DNA from: Lachnospiraceae bacterium
Lineage (GTDB): Bacteria > Bacillota > Clostridia > Lachnospirales > Lachnospiraceae
Reading direction: 5' to 3'
Assembly (NCBI GenBank): GCA_009774625.1
Contig: VSOB01000059.1
Coordinates: forward strand, 1-18,361
Length of the DNA: 18,361 nucleotides
This document shows, in pieces, positions 1 to 7,289 of this stretch (the stretch's first letter is position 1; each line of letters starts with the position of its first letter). The position numbers and the translations under genes are program-made. Under the pieces are notes generated by a model. The model did not search any database, had not been told where the DNA came from, and worked only from the letters and a program-made list of their open reading frames with translations.

Positions 1-21
1 ATATTATATTATATATAACTT

Positions 22-29
22 AAGGAGGG
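22..29 (+). promoter_or_regulatory. Ribosome binding site of the alcohol dehydrogenase gene
   Basis: AAGGAGGG is a near-perfect Shine-Dalgarno sequence, seven bases before the ATG at 37. The preceding 18 bases are almost pure A/T and may be part of a promoter cut off by the window edge, but no -35/-10 pair can be assigned. Confidence 0.85.
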
Positions 30-36
30 TAAAGCA

Positions 37-1254
37 ATGGCAAGATTTACATTACCCCGTGATCTGTATCACGGAAAGGGAGCACTGGAGGCGCTGAAGT
101 CCTTTCAGGGCAGGAAAGCAATGATCTGTGTGGGCGGAGGCTCTATGAAGCGGTTCGGATTTCTGGACCGGGCAAAACAGTATCTGGAAGAAGCAGGCAT
201 GGAGGTGGAGCTGTTTGAAGGCATTGAGCCTGATCCGTCCGTAGAGACGGTGATGAAGGGCGCAGAGGCCATGGCAGAGTTTGAACCGGACTGGATCGTG
301 GCTATGGGCGGCGGTTCTCCCATCGATGCGGCAAAGGCTATGTGGATCAAGTATGAATATCCGGAAATCACATTTGAAGAGATGTGCAAAGTGTTCGGTA
401 TCCCCAGCCTGCGCAGGAAAGCGCATTTCTGTGCGATTTCCTCCACATCGGGAACCGCTACGGAGGTAACGGCATTTTCTATTATCACAGATTATCAAAA
501 AGGGATCAAGTATCCCATTGCCGATTTTGAGATTACGCCGGATGTGGCGATTGTGGATCCGGATCTGGCGGAAACCATGCCTCAAAAACTGGTGGCGCAT
601 ACCGGTATGGATGCTATGACCCATGCCGTTGAGGCATATGTATCCACTGCCAACTGTGATTTTACGGATCCGCTTGCACTGCATGCCATTGGGATGATTC
701 AGCAGGATCTGGTGGAGTCCTACAATGGGGATATGGAAAAGAGGGCTTCCATGCACAATGCCCAGTGTCTGGCAGGTATGGCATTTTCCAATGCGCTTCT
801 GGGAATCGTACATTCTATGGCACATAAAACAGGAGCAGCTTTTGCGGATCATGGGGCACATATTATTCACGGTGCGGCCAATGCCATGTATCTGCCCAAG
901 GTAATTGCCTTCAATGCCAAAGAGGAAACGGCAAAGAAACGTTATGGGGAGATTGCTGATTTTATGAAACTGGGAGGCGACACCCCTGAGGAAAAGGTGG
1001 ATCTTTTGATTGCTTATCTGAGGAAGATGAATGATGATCTGAACATTCCTCACTGTATCGGACACTATGGGCCGGACAGCTATCCTGCAGAGCAGGGGTT
1101 TGTACCGGAAGAGGTATTTCTGGAGAGACTTCCTGAGATTGCAGCCAATGCGATTCTGGATGCATGTACCGGGTCCAATCCCCGCCAGCCCAGCCAGGAA
1201 GAGATGGAAAAGCTGTTGAAATGCTGCTATTATGATACAGAAGTGGATTTCTGA
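37..1254 (+). CDS. Iron-containing alcohol dehydrogenase (group III ADH, AdhE C-terminal-like)
   Basis: This 405-residue protein is a cytoplasmic NAD(P)H-dependent, metal-dependent alcohol dehydrogenase that would interconvert aldehydes and alcohols, as in fermentative ethanol or butanol formation. Visible signatures are the nucleotide-binding GGGSPIDAAK at about 91-100, the SSTSGTATEVT stretch at about 135-145, and the iron ligands expected for the family: D192 and H196 in HTGMDAMTHAVEA, H263 in HSMAHKTGA, and H278 in HGAANA. The length is normal for a stand-alone family member and there is no fused aldehyde dehydrogenase domain as in AdhE. The start is fixed by AAGGAGGG seven bases upstream. 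It appears monocistronic, being followed by about 120 non-coding bases with a possible terminator and then a decayed gene. Substrate specificity cannot be read from the sequence; the family assignment is firm. Confidence 0.93.
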   Translation: MARFTLPRDLYHGKGALEALKSFQGRKAMICVGGGSMKRFGFLDRAKQYLEEAGMEVELFEGIEPDPSVETVMKGAEAMAEFEPDWIVAMGGGSPIDAAKAMWIKYEYPEITFEEMCKVFGIPSLRRKAHFCAISSTSGTATEVTAFSIITDYQKGIKYPIADFEITPDVAIVDPDLAETMPQKLVAHTGMDAMTHAVEAYVSTANCDFTDPLALHAIGMIQQDLVESYNGDMEKRASMHNAQCLAGMAFSNALLGIVHSMAHKTGAAFADHGAHIIHGAANAMYLPKVIAFNAKEETAKKRYGEIADFMKLGGDTPEEKVDLLIAYLRKMNDDLNIPHCIGHYGPDSYPAEQGFVPEEVFLERLPEIAANAILDACTGSNPRQPSQEEMEKLLKCCYYDTEVDF

Positions 1255-1324
1255 GAAAGTCCGGCCGGTTCACGAAATAGAAAGTACATAATCTGTGGTT
1301 GACAAAGCGGGTATGGATGATGGC

Positions 1325-1362
1325 AAAGCGGGAAGTTTTGACAGAGGCCGTGCCCGTTTTTT
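1325..1362 (+). terminator. Possible rho-independent terminator after the alcohol dehydrogenase
   Basis: AAAGCGGG (1325-1332) can pair with CCCGTTTT (1353-1360), giving an 8-bp stem with one G-U pair and a 20-base loop, and a run of six T (1357-1362) at its 3' foot. The loop is long and part of the T-run is in the stem, so this is a weak candidate. The left arm overlaps one copy of a short direct repeat, CAAAGCGGG, found at 1303-1311 and 1324-1332. Confidence 0.35.
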
Positions 1363-1376
1363 AAGAGGGGAGCAGA

Positions 1377-2709
1377 ATGAAATACAGGGGATGGGCTGTG
1401 GCAGGGGTGATAGCAGAGCTGGCCCAAAAGGAAAGGGCACTGAACAGGCAGGAAAAGGAAATGTAACAGGATGCCTGTATGCGCACATGTCTGGAAGAAG
1501 GTACAGCAGAGCGGATCCGGCTCCAAATGGATGATTTTAACATGCAGGTATTAAAAATATTTCCAGCAGGAGAAGATACTTCAAAACATATCAGACGCTT
1601 TTTTGTCTGTGTGAACAGATTTGAAAGCAAATTTTATCTGGTTGATTACATAACAGGCGAAATTATATGTTTAAGTCCGGGGAATAAGCCGGTATATGTG
1701 TCACCCGTATATGGGGATGAAATTGCATTACAGACAGAAGATTTTGACGGGGACGGAAAAGAGGATATTCGGCTTTTCTTGAGAGCTCCTCTTGAATATT
1801 GACAGGGCCGCTATATGGGCCCGAAATACTCTTTTCAAAGGCAGGGAGGCGGAGCTGAAAGCGGTTTTGGAGATTTCCGGAGCAGGGATTCCGACTCCGT
1901 ATTGGTGCAGTCGGGAAGCGGAAGAGATGCATGTATCAGTAGTGAAAAATGGGGACGATCAGTATTTTGTATCTATCCCGGAAAATCCGTACAGTGAAAA
2001 TCGAATCAACAACTGATTTTCGGATTTTTATGAAAAAAAACAGAGAAATGTCTGTTACTCTGTCCCAGGAGCGGGCAGATGATGCGGTGATCAGTTTCAT
2101 GGGAGAGAAATATACCTGGACAGAGGATGAACCTGTAGCAGTGGAGCTGTTTCCGATCAATTTTGACAGTTGCAGCGTTTATATGGCAAATCCCTGTGGT
2201 ATGATGAGGAAATCAGGGACAGCATTGCGGCAGGGCGGTTTTGTATGACAGGCTATGGCATCCGCTTTTTTTGTACCGGTGAAAGCGGTCTGGGGATGTA
2301 TAAGTTTGACCTGCCCTATGAATTGGCCGCAGATCTGATCAAAACCGAATATCTGCCCCTTTCCCGCGCTGCATAGCTTACTGTATATAACGGAGGGGTG
2401 CAGATGGATGTAAACGGGGACGGGCTGTTGGAAAAAGTGACAAAACCTGTTTTTTATGACGGGGCATGGGAAATGATGATTAATTCTGCCTCCTCCCGGC
2501 TGGATCCTGTCTGGCGCGGGCAGCATCTGTATGAGCTGGAGGAGATACGCTCTTCTTATTTGTGCCTTGTGCGGGATGAAAAAAGAGTCACCCGTTTGAA
2601 ATGGGTTTTTCTTTTGCCGGGAGAAGAGAACCGGATTGTATTTATCTGGCGCATTGAGGGAGAGGAGGCTGTGTTTGAGCAGTCTTATGAAGAGCAGACA
2701 GTAGAGTGA
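1377..2709 (+). pseudogene. Decayed gene for a ~440-residue protein with two DxDGDG calcium-loop-like motifs
   Basis: A start codon at 1377 follows a good RBS (AGAGGGG, 1364-1370), but the reading frame is broken at least five times. It runs 1377-1463, meets TAA at 1464-1466, then continues in the same frame to a TGA at 1800-1802. It resumes one frame on from about 1792 to 2016, shifts again to a frame open to about 2165, returns from about 2170 to a TAG at 2374-2376, and continues in that same frame to TGA at 2707-2709. The joined reading has coherent protein character, including DFDGDGKED near the first break and DVNGDGLLE at about 2404. Both resemble FG-GAP/VCBS or dockerin-type calcium loops. 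No signal peptide is clear. The last segment (ATG 2404, preceded by GGAGGGG) could be translated alone as ~101 residues, but this may be chance. I infer an inactivated gene of unknown function; clustered sequencing errors are the alternative. Confidence 0.72.
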
Positions 2710-2739
2710 TACACTGGAAATAACAGGAGGAATGGAAAA

Positions 2740-3297
2740 ATGGGAATGTTTTTGCAGACGATGATTATACCTGATACAACAGAAGATAAGGTAAGAAGTG
2801 CAGTGGAAAAGGCGGCAAAGGAGCAGGCAGAAGGAGAGGCAATGGGGCTGGTGCCGCAGGAGTGCCGCTACCAGGTGCATGGCAATGGGGTCAGTGTACT
2901 CTTGAATGATGACTGCGTGGGGTTTGAAGATCTGGCGGCTGTACTGTCGGAAAAGATCGGCAGACCGGTGCTGATGCTTTATATTTATGACGAGGATTTC
3001 TGGGGGTATTTTCTGCTGGAAAATGGTGTGGTCAAAGATACCTTCAATCCCATGCCGGATTATTTTGAGGAAATCCCGGAAGAAGAGAAAGAAAGCATGA
3101 AAGGCAATGCGGCTCTGGTGGCAGAGTATTTCCATGTGGATGCGGCTTCTATTGAGAAGTATCTGGTATTCTGGACAGAGGATATGCTGGAAAACGAAGG
3201 ACAGAAGGCTTACGAAGAGGATGAGTATGAGATGGGGGAGGACTGGCAGATGGCGGATTTTATGCGTAGTCTGGGATATCCTTATGAATGGGAATGA
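2740..3297 (+). CDS. Hypothetical acidic cytoplasmic protein
   Basis: This 185-residue protein is not recognised. It has no signal peptide or membrane segment and is strongly acidic, with an E-rich middle (EEIPEEEKES) and an acidic tail (YEEDEYEMGED) before a short ending in YPYEWE. The start is well supported by AGGAGG at about 2726-2731, eight bases before the ATG, and the codon use looks like its neighbours, so it is probably expressed. It lies 30 bases after the decayed gene and before the VanW gene, which has its own promoter, so it may once have shared a transcript with the decayed gene. Its size, acidity and lone position recall small immunity or adaptor proteins in this kind of genome, but nothing in the sequence establishes such a role. 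Confidence 0.8.
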   Translation: MGMFLQTMIIPDTTEDKVRSAVEKAAKEQAEGEAMGLVPQECRYQVHGNGVSVLLNDDCVGFEDLAAVLSEKIGRPVLMLYIYDEDFWGYFLLENGVVKDTFNPMPDYFEEIPEEEKESMKGNAALVAEYFHVDAASIEKYLVFWTEDMLENEGQKAYEEDEYEMGEDWQMADFMRSLGYPYEWE

Positions 3298-3326
3298 GAA
3301 ACCCGTGTAACACTTGTCACTGTTTG

Positions 3327-3355
3327 TTGTATTTCCCGTCCCTCTTGTGTATAAT
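3327..3355 (+). promoter_or_regulatory. Sigma-A-like promoter for the VanW-domain gene
   Basis: A perfect -10 box TATAAT (3350-3355) lies 17 bases downstream of a weaker -35 box TTGTAT (3327-3332). It sits in the only non-coding gap before the VanW gene, about 70 bases ahead of its start. The perfect -10 and ideal spacing make this the clearest housekeeping promoter in the window. Confidence 0.65.
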
Positions 3356-3425
3356 GTAATAGATGTCCTGTCTGTAGTGCAGGATAAGAAGAACCATGAA
3401 AAACAGGGACAAGGAGAGGGAGAAG

Positions 3426-4619
3426 ATGACAAAACAATATGGTTACGGCAGGAGGAAACACCGGACCGGGGTAGCGGGAGCGGCGCTTCTGGCGGCACTG
3501 CTGTGCATACCCGCGCTGCCTGCGCAGGCAGAGGAGGTTCCTGTTCCCTATGGTGTACCTTATGGGACAACCATCGGGGAGCTGAAGGCAGATGCACCCG
3601 CACAGTGCCTGGTGGTGGCGACAGGCTCTTATACATTTCAGAAGAGCATGGCGGAGCTGGGAGAAACCGCTGTGGTGGTACAGGACAATGGGGACGGCAC
3701 CAGGTTGTGCCATATTCCGGATACGGCACTTCTGGATGCGTTTGTGGCTGATATCAATACGGCGCTGTCGGGAGTACCTGCAGGAGAGGACTCTTTTTAT
3801 TATTACGATGCTGCCTCCAATACGATACAGACCTGGGCGGGTAGTTCCTATTATCAGATCAATGACGCCGGGAAAGAGAAAATTTATCATACGCTGCTGG
3901 AGACACTGGCGGGCCAGGGGACGGAAAACCGGGTGGCCCAGTTGGAAGATACAGATCTGGAGCTGGTCAGCGGAGAGCTGCCGGAAGAGGTGGCACTGAA
4001 TAAATATGCTGTCAAGGGAAGCTGTACCACCAGTTTCCGGGGCAGTTCTTCCAATCGGATCAGAAACATCCAGGTGGCTTCCGGCAATTTGAATCAGACT
4101 GTGCTGTATCCGGGAGAAGAGATATCCATGAATCGTGCGTTTCTGCCCAGAACCTATGCCAACGGCTATCGGGAAGCCGGCGCCTATATGAGCGGAAAAG
4201 TGGTGCCCGCAGTGGGCGGCGGTATTTGCCAGGTCAGCTCTACCGTCTATAATGCGGCTATGAACAGTGGTCTGACTGTTTTGGAGAGGCATCCTCACAG
4301 TATGCCGGTGCACTATCTGCCGCTTGGTATGGATGCGGCGATTTCAAGCGGCAGCAAAGATCTGCGGATTCGAAACGATTACGCCTTTCCGGTGATGTTT
4401 GAGGCTTATACGGAAGGGAAAAACCTGATTGTCAATGTCTATACCAATGAGCTTTTGACGGCAGGCACCTCTTACCGTCTGCATTCGGTCAGAAAAGGAG
4501 GCCTTGCAGCGGCCGCCTATCTGGAAGTTACGGTGAACGGTGTGGTAACGGAGGACAGATCACTGGGTACTTCCAGGTACAGCCCGATGCGTACCGATGA
4601 CGAGGAGGATGAAGACTGA
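3426..4619 (+). CDS. Exported VanW family protein
   Basis: From ATG 3426 this gives a 397-residue exported protein. An RBS (GGAGAGGGAG, about 3413-3422) supports this start over an in-frame ATG at 3396 with no good RBS. The N-terminus is a signal peptide: a basic RRKHR patch, a hydrophobic run (GAALLAALLCIPAL) and a likely signal peptidase site after LPAQA (about residue 35). The middle third resembles the poorly conserved region often found ahead of VanW domains in YoaR-like proteins. The VanW domain covers about 200-340 and carries the hallmark GGGICQVSSTVYNA plus YPGEEISMN and ERHPHSMPVHY. The family is named after an accessory gene of some vancomycin-resistance clusters, but most members, including this one without van genes nearby, have no shown resistance role. 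It is likely to act outside the membrane near peptidoglycan. It ends in an acidic DDEEDED tail. Confidence 0.9.
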   Translation: MTKQYGYGRRKHRTGVAGAALLAALLCIPALPAQAEEVPVPYGVPYGTTIGELKADAPAQCLVVATGSYTFQKSMAELGETAVVVQDNGDGTRLCHIPDTALLDAFVADINTALSGVPAGEDSFYYYDAASNTIQTWAGSSYYQINDAGKEKIYHTLLETLAGQGTENRVAQLEDTDLELVSGELPEEVALNKYAVKGSCTTSFRGSSSNRIRNIQVASGNLNQTVLYPGEEISMNRAFLPRTYANGYREAGAYMSGKVVPAVGGGICQVSSTVYNAAMNSGLTVLERHPHSMPVHYLPLGMDAAISSGSKDLRIRNDYAFPVMFEAYTEGKNLIVNVYTNELLTAGTSYRLHSVRKGGLAAAAYLEVTVNGVVTEDRSLGTSRYSPMRTDDEEDED

Positions 4620-4639
4620 TACCAGACAGAAAAATTAAG

Positions 4640-4669
4640 GCATAACGCTCCGTTCTTATTACATATATT
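4640..4669 (+). promoter_or_regulatory. Sigma-E-like sporulation promoter for yqfC-yqfD
   Basis: CATATATT (4662-4669) matches the mother-cell sigma-E -10 consensus (CATACAnT) closely. GCATAAC (4640-4646) is a partial match to the -35, and the 15-base spacer is correct. This fits the established sigma-E control of yqfD in Bacillus. The predicted transcription start (about 4675-4677) would fall on the yqfC ATG itself. Confidence 0.5.
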
Positions 4670-4674
4670 GTTGT

Positions 4675-4989
4675 ATGAATAAGAAGCATAAAAATAACAG
4701 GGTCCGAAGGGCCGGAGCGAACGAACTGGTTTCCAGAAAAGAACAGGTGGTAGATTCCCTGAAGCTCCCAAAAGACTTGCTTTTGGGAGCTTCTATTGTC
4801 ACATTGACCGGGAATCATGAGGCCTGGATCGAAAATTATAAAGGGATTATCGAATACAGCGATACATTTGTTCTGCTGCAGGGCAAGACCTGTCAGATTT
4901 GCATTATGGGGAAAGGGCTGTCGATTGATTATTATACCAATGAAGATATGAAGATCAGTGGATGGATTACATGTGTAAGGTATGAATGA
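4675..4989 (+). CDS. yqfC: Sporulation protein YqfC (YabP/YqfC family)
   Basis: This 104-residue protein matches the YabP/YqfC family of small sporulation proteins: a basic N-terminus, the conserved LKLPKDLLLGASIVTLTGN stretch (about 29-47), ENYKGIIEY (about 53-61), and a C-terminal beta-rich part ending DYYTNEDMKISG. Its position directly before yqfD, with 12 bases between them, confirms the call. In Bacillus the pair belongs to the mother-cell sigma-E regulon; the molecular function is not known. The ATG at 4675 has no Shine-Dalgarno sequence, and a sigma-E-like promoter just upstream would start the RNA at the ATG. The mRNA may therefore be leaderless, or translation may begin lower, for example at an in-frame GTG at 4747 (codon 25). 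A perfect hairpin lies within the gene at 4762-4792. Confidence 0.87.
   Translation: MNKKHKNNRVRRAGANELVSRKEQVVDSLKLPKDLLLGASIVTLTGNHEAWIENYKGIIEYSDTFVLLQGKTCQICIMGKGLSIDYYTNEDMKISGWITCVRYE
4762..4792 (+). repeat. Perfect 13-bp inverted repeat inside yqfC
   Basis: AAGCTCCCAAAAG (4762-4774) and CTTTTGGGAGCTT (4780-4792) are exact reverse complements separated by a 5-base loop. The stem is strong and looks like a terminator, but no T-run follows on either strand. It lies in the conserved LKLPKDLLLGAS codons, so it may be partly a by-product of protein constraint. Confidence 0.85.
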
Positions 4990-5001
4990 CAGGAGGAGGC
5001 A

Positions 5002-6243
5002 ATGGAGAAACTCATTCATTTTCTGCGGGGATATGTGAGAATAAAGGTATGGGGGTATTCACCGGAACGTTTTATCAATCTCTGCGGCAATCGGGACATC
5101 CTGCTGTGGGATATTGAAAAGCACGGCGATTATTATAGTATGTGCATCAGCATCCGGGGATTCTGGGGGCTGAAATCCATTACAGGGAAAACAAAGACAA
5201 GGGTAGCCATTCTGCAAAGATATGGACTGCCTTTTTTTATTCCGCATATGATAAAACGAAGTATTTTTATCCTGGGGCTGTTTGGCTGCCTTCTTTTTCT
5301 GCATGGCATGTCTCACTATATCTGGGCGATCGAAATTACAGGAAATACCAGTGTGACCACTGATGTGCTGATGGATTTTCTGGAGGAGGACGGAATCCGG
5401 TGCGGCAGCAGAAAAAAAGATCTGGATATCGAAGCGCTGGAAAAATCCATCCGACGGGAGTTTGATGTGGTGACATGGACTTCTGCCAGGCTGGACGGGA
5501 CGAAACTGGTGATTCAGATCAAGGAAAACAGCAGGGCTGTACCCCAGGAAGAAGTGGCGCAGAGTGTGGGAATGGACCTGGAAGCTACGAAAGGCGGCAG
5601 AATCGTAGGCATGGTTACCAGGAGCGGGGTGCCTATGGTAAAGATTGAAGATGAAGTGGAGGCGGGTGAAATCCTTGTCAGTGGTGCAGTACCGGTATAT
5701 GGTGAAGATGCGTCTGTAAAAGAATATCTGTTCTGTAAAGCAGACGCGGATATTTATCTGGAATGCGGTTACCTATATGAGGAAAAACTTCCCATTTCCT
5801 ATCAGAGCAAAGCCTATACGGGAAATGAGGAAACCGTACCCTATATACGGTTCGGGGACAGGGAACTTTGTTTTTCCCTGACTCAGACGGCGTTTGCCAG
5901 AAGTGACTGTGTGGTCAGCGAGAATCGTCTGGAGGTTTTAAAGGATTTTTATCTTCCGGTTACATTCGGGAAATATTGCTACCGGGAATATACACTGACG
6001 GAAAAAACGTATACTCAGGAACAGGCCAAAAGTATCTGTCAGGAAAAATTGAACCGGATCATGGAAACTTTAGAGGAAAAGGGGGTACAAATTCTTGAAA
6101 AAGATGTTAAAATAGGAAAGGACTCCAAATATTATGTTTTGCGGGCGGAATTTACAGTGGTGGAAAAAACAGGGACTCTTGTCAGTACAAAGACAGAAAG
6201 CCCGCATACGGAAGACGGACTACAGGCAACAGAGGAGCAATAG
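5002..6243 (+). CDS. yqfD: Sporulation protein YqfD
   Basis: This is a 413-residue membrane protein of the YqfD family, required for efficient sporulation in Bacillus and expressed in the mother cell. A cytoplasmic N-terminal part (1-80) with the typical RGYVRIKVWGYSPERFINLC opening precedes a single transmembrane helix at about 86-108 (SIFILGLFGCLLFLHGMSHY). Then comes IEITGN and a region similar to POTRA/FtsQ-like folds (about 109-170), and a long extracytoplasmic part. The length is normal. The start follows AGGAGGAG (about 4990-4997) at good spacing. It lies 12 bases after yqfC and three bases before phoH, whose RBS is inside the end of this gene, so translation is probably coupled. Identity is secure from sequence and gene order; its biochemical role is not known in the family. 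Confidence 0.93.
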   Translation: MEKLIHFLRGYVRIKVWGYSPERFINLCGNRDILLWDIEKHGDYYSMCISIRGFWGLKSITGKTKTRVAILQRYGLPFFIPHMIKRSIFILGLFGCLLFLHGMSHYIWAIEITGNTSVTTDVLMDFLEEDGIRCGSRKKDLDIEALEKSIRREFDVVTWTSARLDGTKLVIQIKENSRAVPQEEVAQSVGMDLEATKGGRIVGMVTRSGVPMVKIEDEVEAGEILVSGAVPVYGEDASVKEYLFCKADADIYLECGYLYEEKLPISYQSKAYTGNEETVPYIRFGDRELCFSLTQTAFARSDCVVSENRLEVLKDFYLPVTFGKYCYREYTLTEKTYTQEQAKSICQEKLNRIMETLEEKGVQILEKDVKIGKDSKYYVLRAEFTVVEKTGTLVSTKTESPHTEDGLQATEEQ

Positions 6244-6246
6244 CAG

Positions 6247-7272
6247 ATGGACGAATTTACATGGAAGATGTCAGTTCCGGCGGAGCATATGAGAAATGTG
6301 TTCGGTGAATATGATTCTTACATTAAAAAGATAGAAAAGGAGCTTTCCGTGACCATAGTCAACCGGGACGAAGGGATCAAGATTACGGGAAGGGAGCAGG
6401 ACGTGAATCAGGCAAGAGGTGTGCTGGAAAGCCTGATCGCCCTGTCCGGACGGGGCAATACCATACAGGAGCAAAATGTGGACTATACACTGGAGATGAG
6501 TTATGAGCACAGAGAGGATGCGCTGGTGGAAATGGACGGAGAGATGATCTGCCATACGGTAAACGGCAAACCGGTGAAACCCAAGACACTGGGACAGAAA
6601 CAGTATGTGGATGCCATCCGGGATCATATGATTACATTTGGGCTGGGTCCGGCGGGTACCGGTAAAACGTATCTTGCAATGGCAATGGCTATTACCGCAT
6701 TTAAAAACGATGAGGTGGGACGGATTATCCTGACCAGGCCGGCCATTGAAGCAGGTGAAAAGCTGGGATTTCTGCCGGGAGATCTGCAGAGTAAAGTGGA
6801 CCCGTATCTGCGGCCTCTTTATGATGCACTGTATCAGATTATGGGAGCCGAGAGCTTTGCCAAAAATATGGAGAAAGGATTGATTGAAGTGGCGCCGCTT
6901 GCGTATATGCGGGGGCGCACGCTGGACAATGCCTATATTATATTGGATGAAGCCCAGAACACTACGCCGGCTCAGATGAAGATGTTTCTTACCCGGATCG
7001 GCTTTGGTTCCAAAGTGATCGTAACGGGAGACGCCTCACAGAAGGATTTATCACCGGATACGCTGTCAGGTCTGGATGTGGCCCTTCGGGTTCTGCACAA
7101 AGTGGAAGATATCGCATTCTGTGAGCTGACCAGCCGGGATGTGGTGCGTCATCCGCTTGTGCAGAAGATCGTCAAGGCCTATGAAGCCTACGAGGCCAGA
7201 ACAGCCGCTTCCGGAAAGCATACTGTGCAGCCTAAGACGGGATATAACAGGGGACGCAGCAGCAAAAGATAA
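6247..7272 (+). CDS. PhoH family ATPase
   Basis: This 341-residue cytoplasmic P-loop ATPase is of the PhoH/YqfE type (YbeZ in E. coli). An N-terminal KH-like nucleic-acid-binding region (about 1-70) precedes the ATPase core, with Walker A GPAGTGKT (134-141), LTRPAIEAGEKLGFLPGD (about 162-179) and Walker B IILDEAQN (231-238), followed by VIVTGD and a DLSPDTLSGLDVA stretch. A basic C-terminal tail (GYNRGRSSKR) may help bind RNA. In many bacteria the gene neighbours ybeY and the two proteins are linked in ribosome and RNA quality control; here it directly precedes a YbeY-containing ORF. GGAG at about 6234-6237 inside the yqfD end serves as RBS. Family identity is firm; the exact substrate is unknown. 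Confidence 0.94.
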   Translation: MDEFTWKMSVPAEHMRNVFGEYDSYIKKIEKELSVTIVNRDEGIKITGREQDVNQARGVLESLIALSGRGNTIQEQNVDYTLEMSYEHREDALVEMDGEMICHTVNGKPVKPKTLGQKQYVDAIRDHMITFGLGPAGTGKTYLAMAMAITAFKNDEVGRIILTRPAIEAGEKLGFLPGDLQSKVDPYLRPLYDALYQIMGAESFAKNMEKGLIEVAPLAYMRGRTLDNAYIILDEAQNTTPAQMKMFLTRIGFGSKVIVTGDASQKDLSPDTLSGLDVALRVLHKVEDIAFCELTSRDVVRHPLVQKIVKAYEAYEARTAASGKHTVQPKTGYNRGRSSKR

Positions 7273-7289
7273 GAAGTGATGGGTAGGTT

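Noticed and set aside
52..1065. 337-codon minus-strand frame opposite the alcohol dehydrogenase
   Set aside because: The + strand protein has all catalytic residues; the antisense translation has no recognisable features.
3396..3425. Earlier ATG for the VanW-domain gene
   Set aside because: It lacks a good RBS and adds a charged 10-residue lead before the signal peptide, whereas ATG 3426 has GGAGAGGGAG upstream.
2179..3729. 516-codon open frame on the minus strand across the decayed gene, the acidic gene and the VanW start
   Set aside because: It is rich in C, H, P and S with no family motif, has no RBS context, and opposes clearly real + strand genes; it is a compositional shadow.
3282..4313. 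343-codon minus-strand frame opposite the VanW gene
   Set aside because: Antisense shadow; composition is unlike a real protein and there is no start signal.
4762..4792. yqfC hairpin as a transcription terminator
   Set aside because: There is no T-run on either strand and it lies in the middle of conserved codons.
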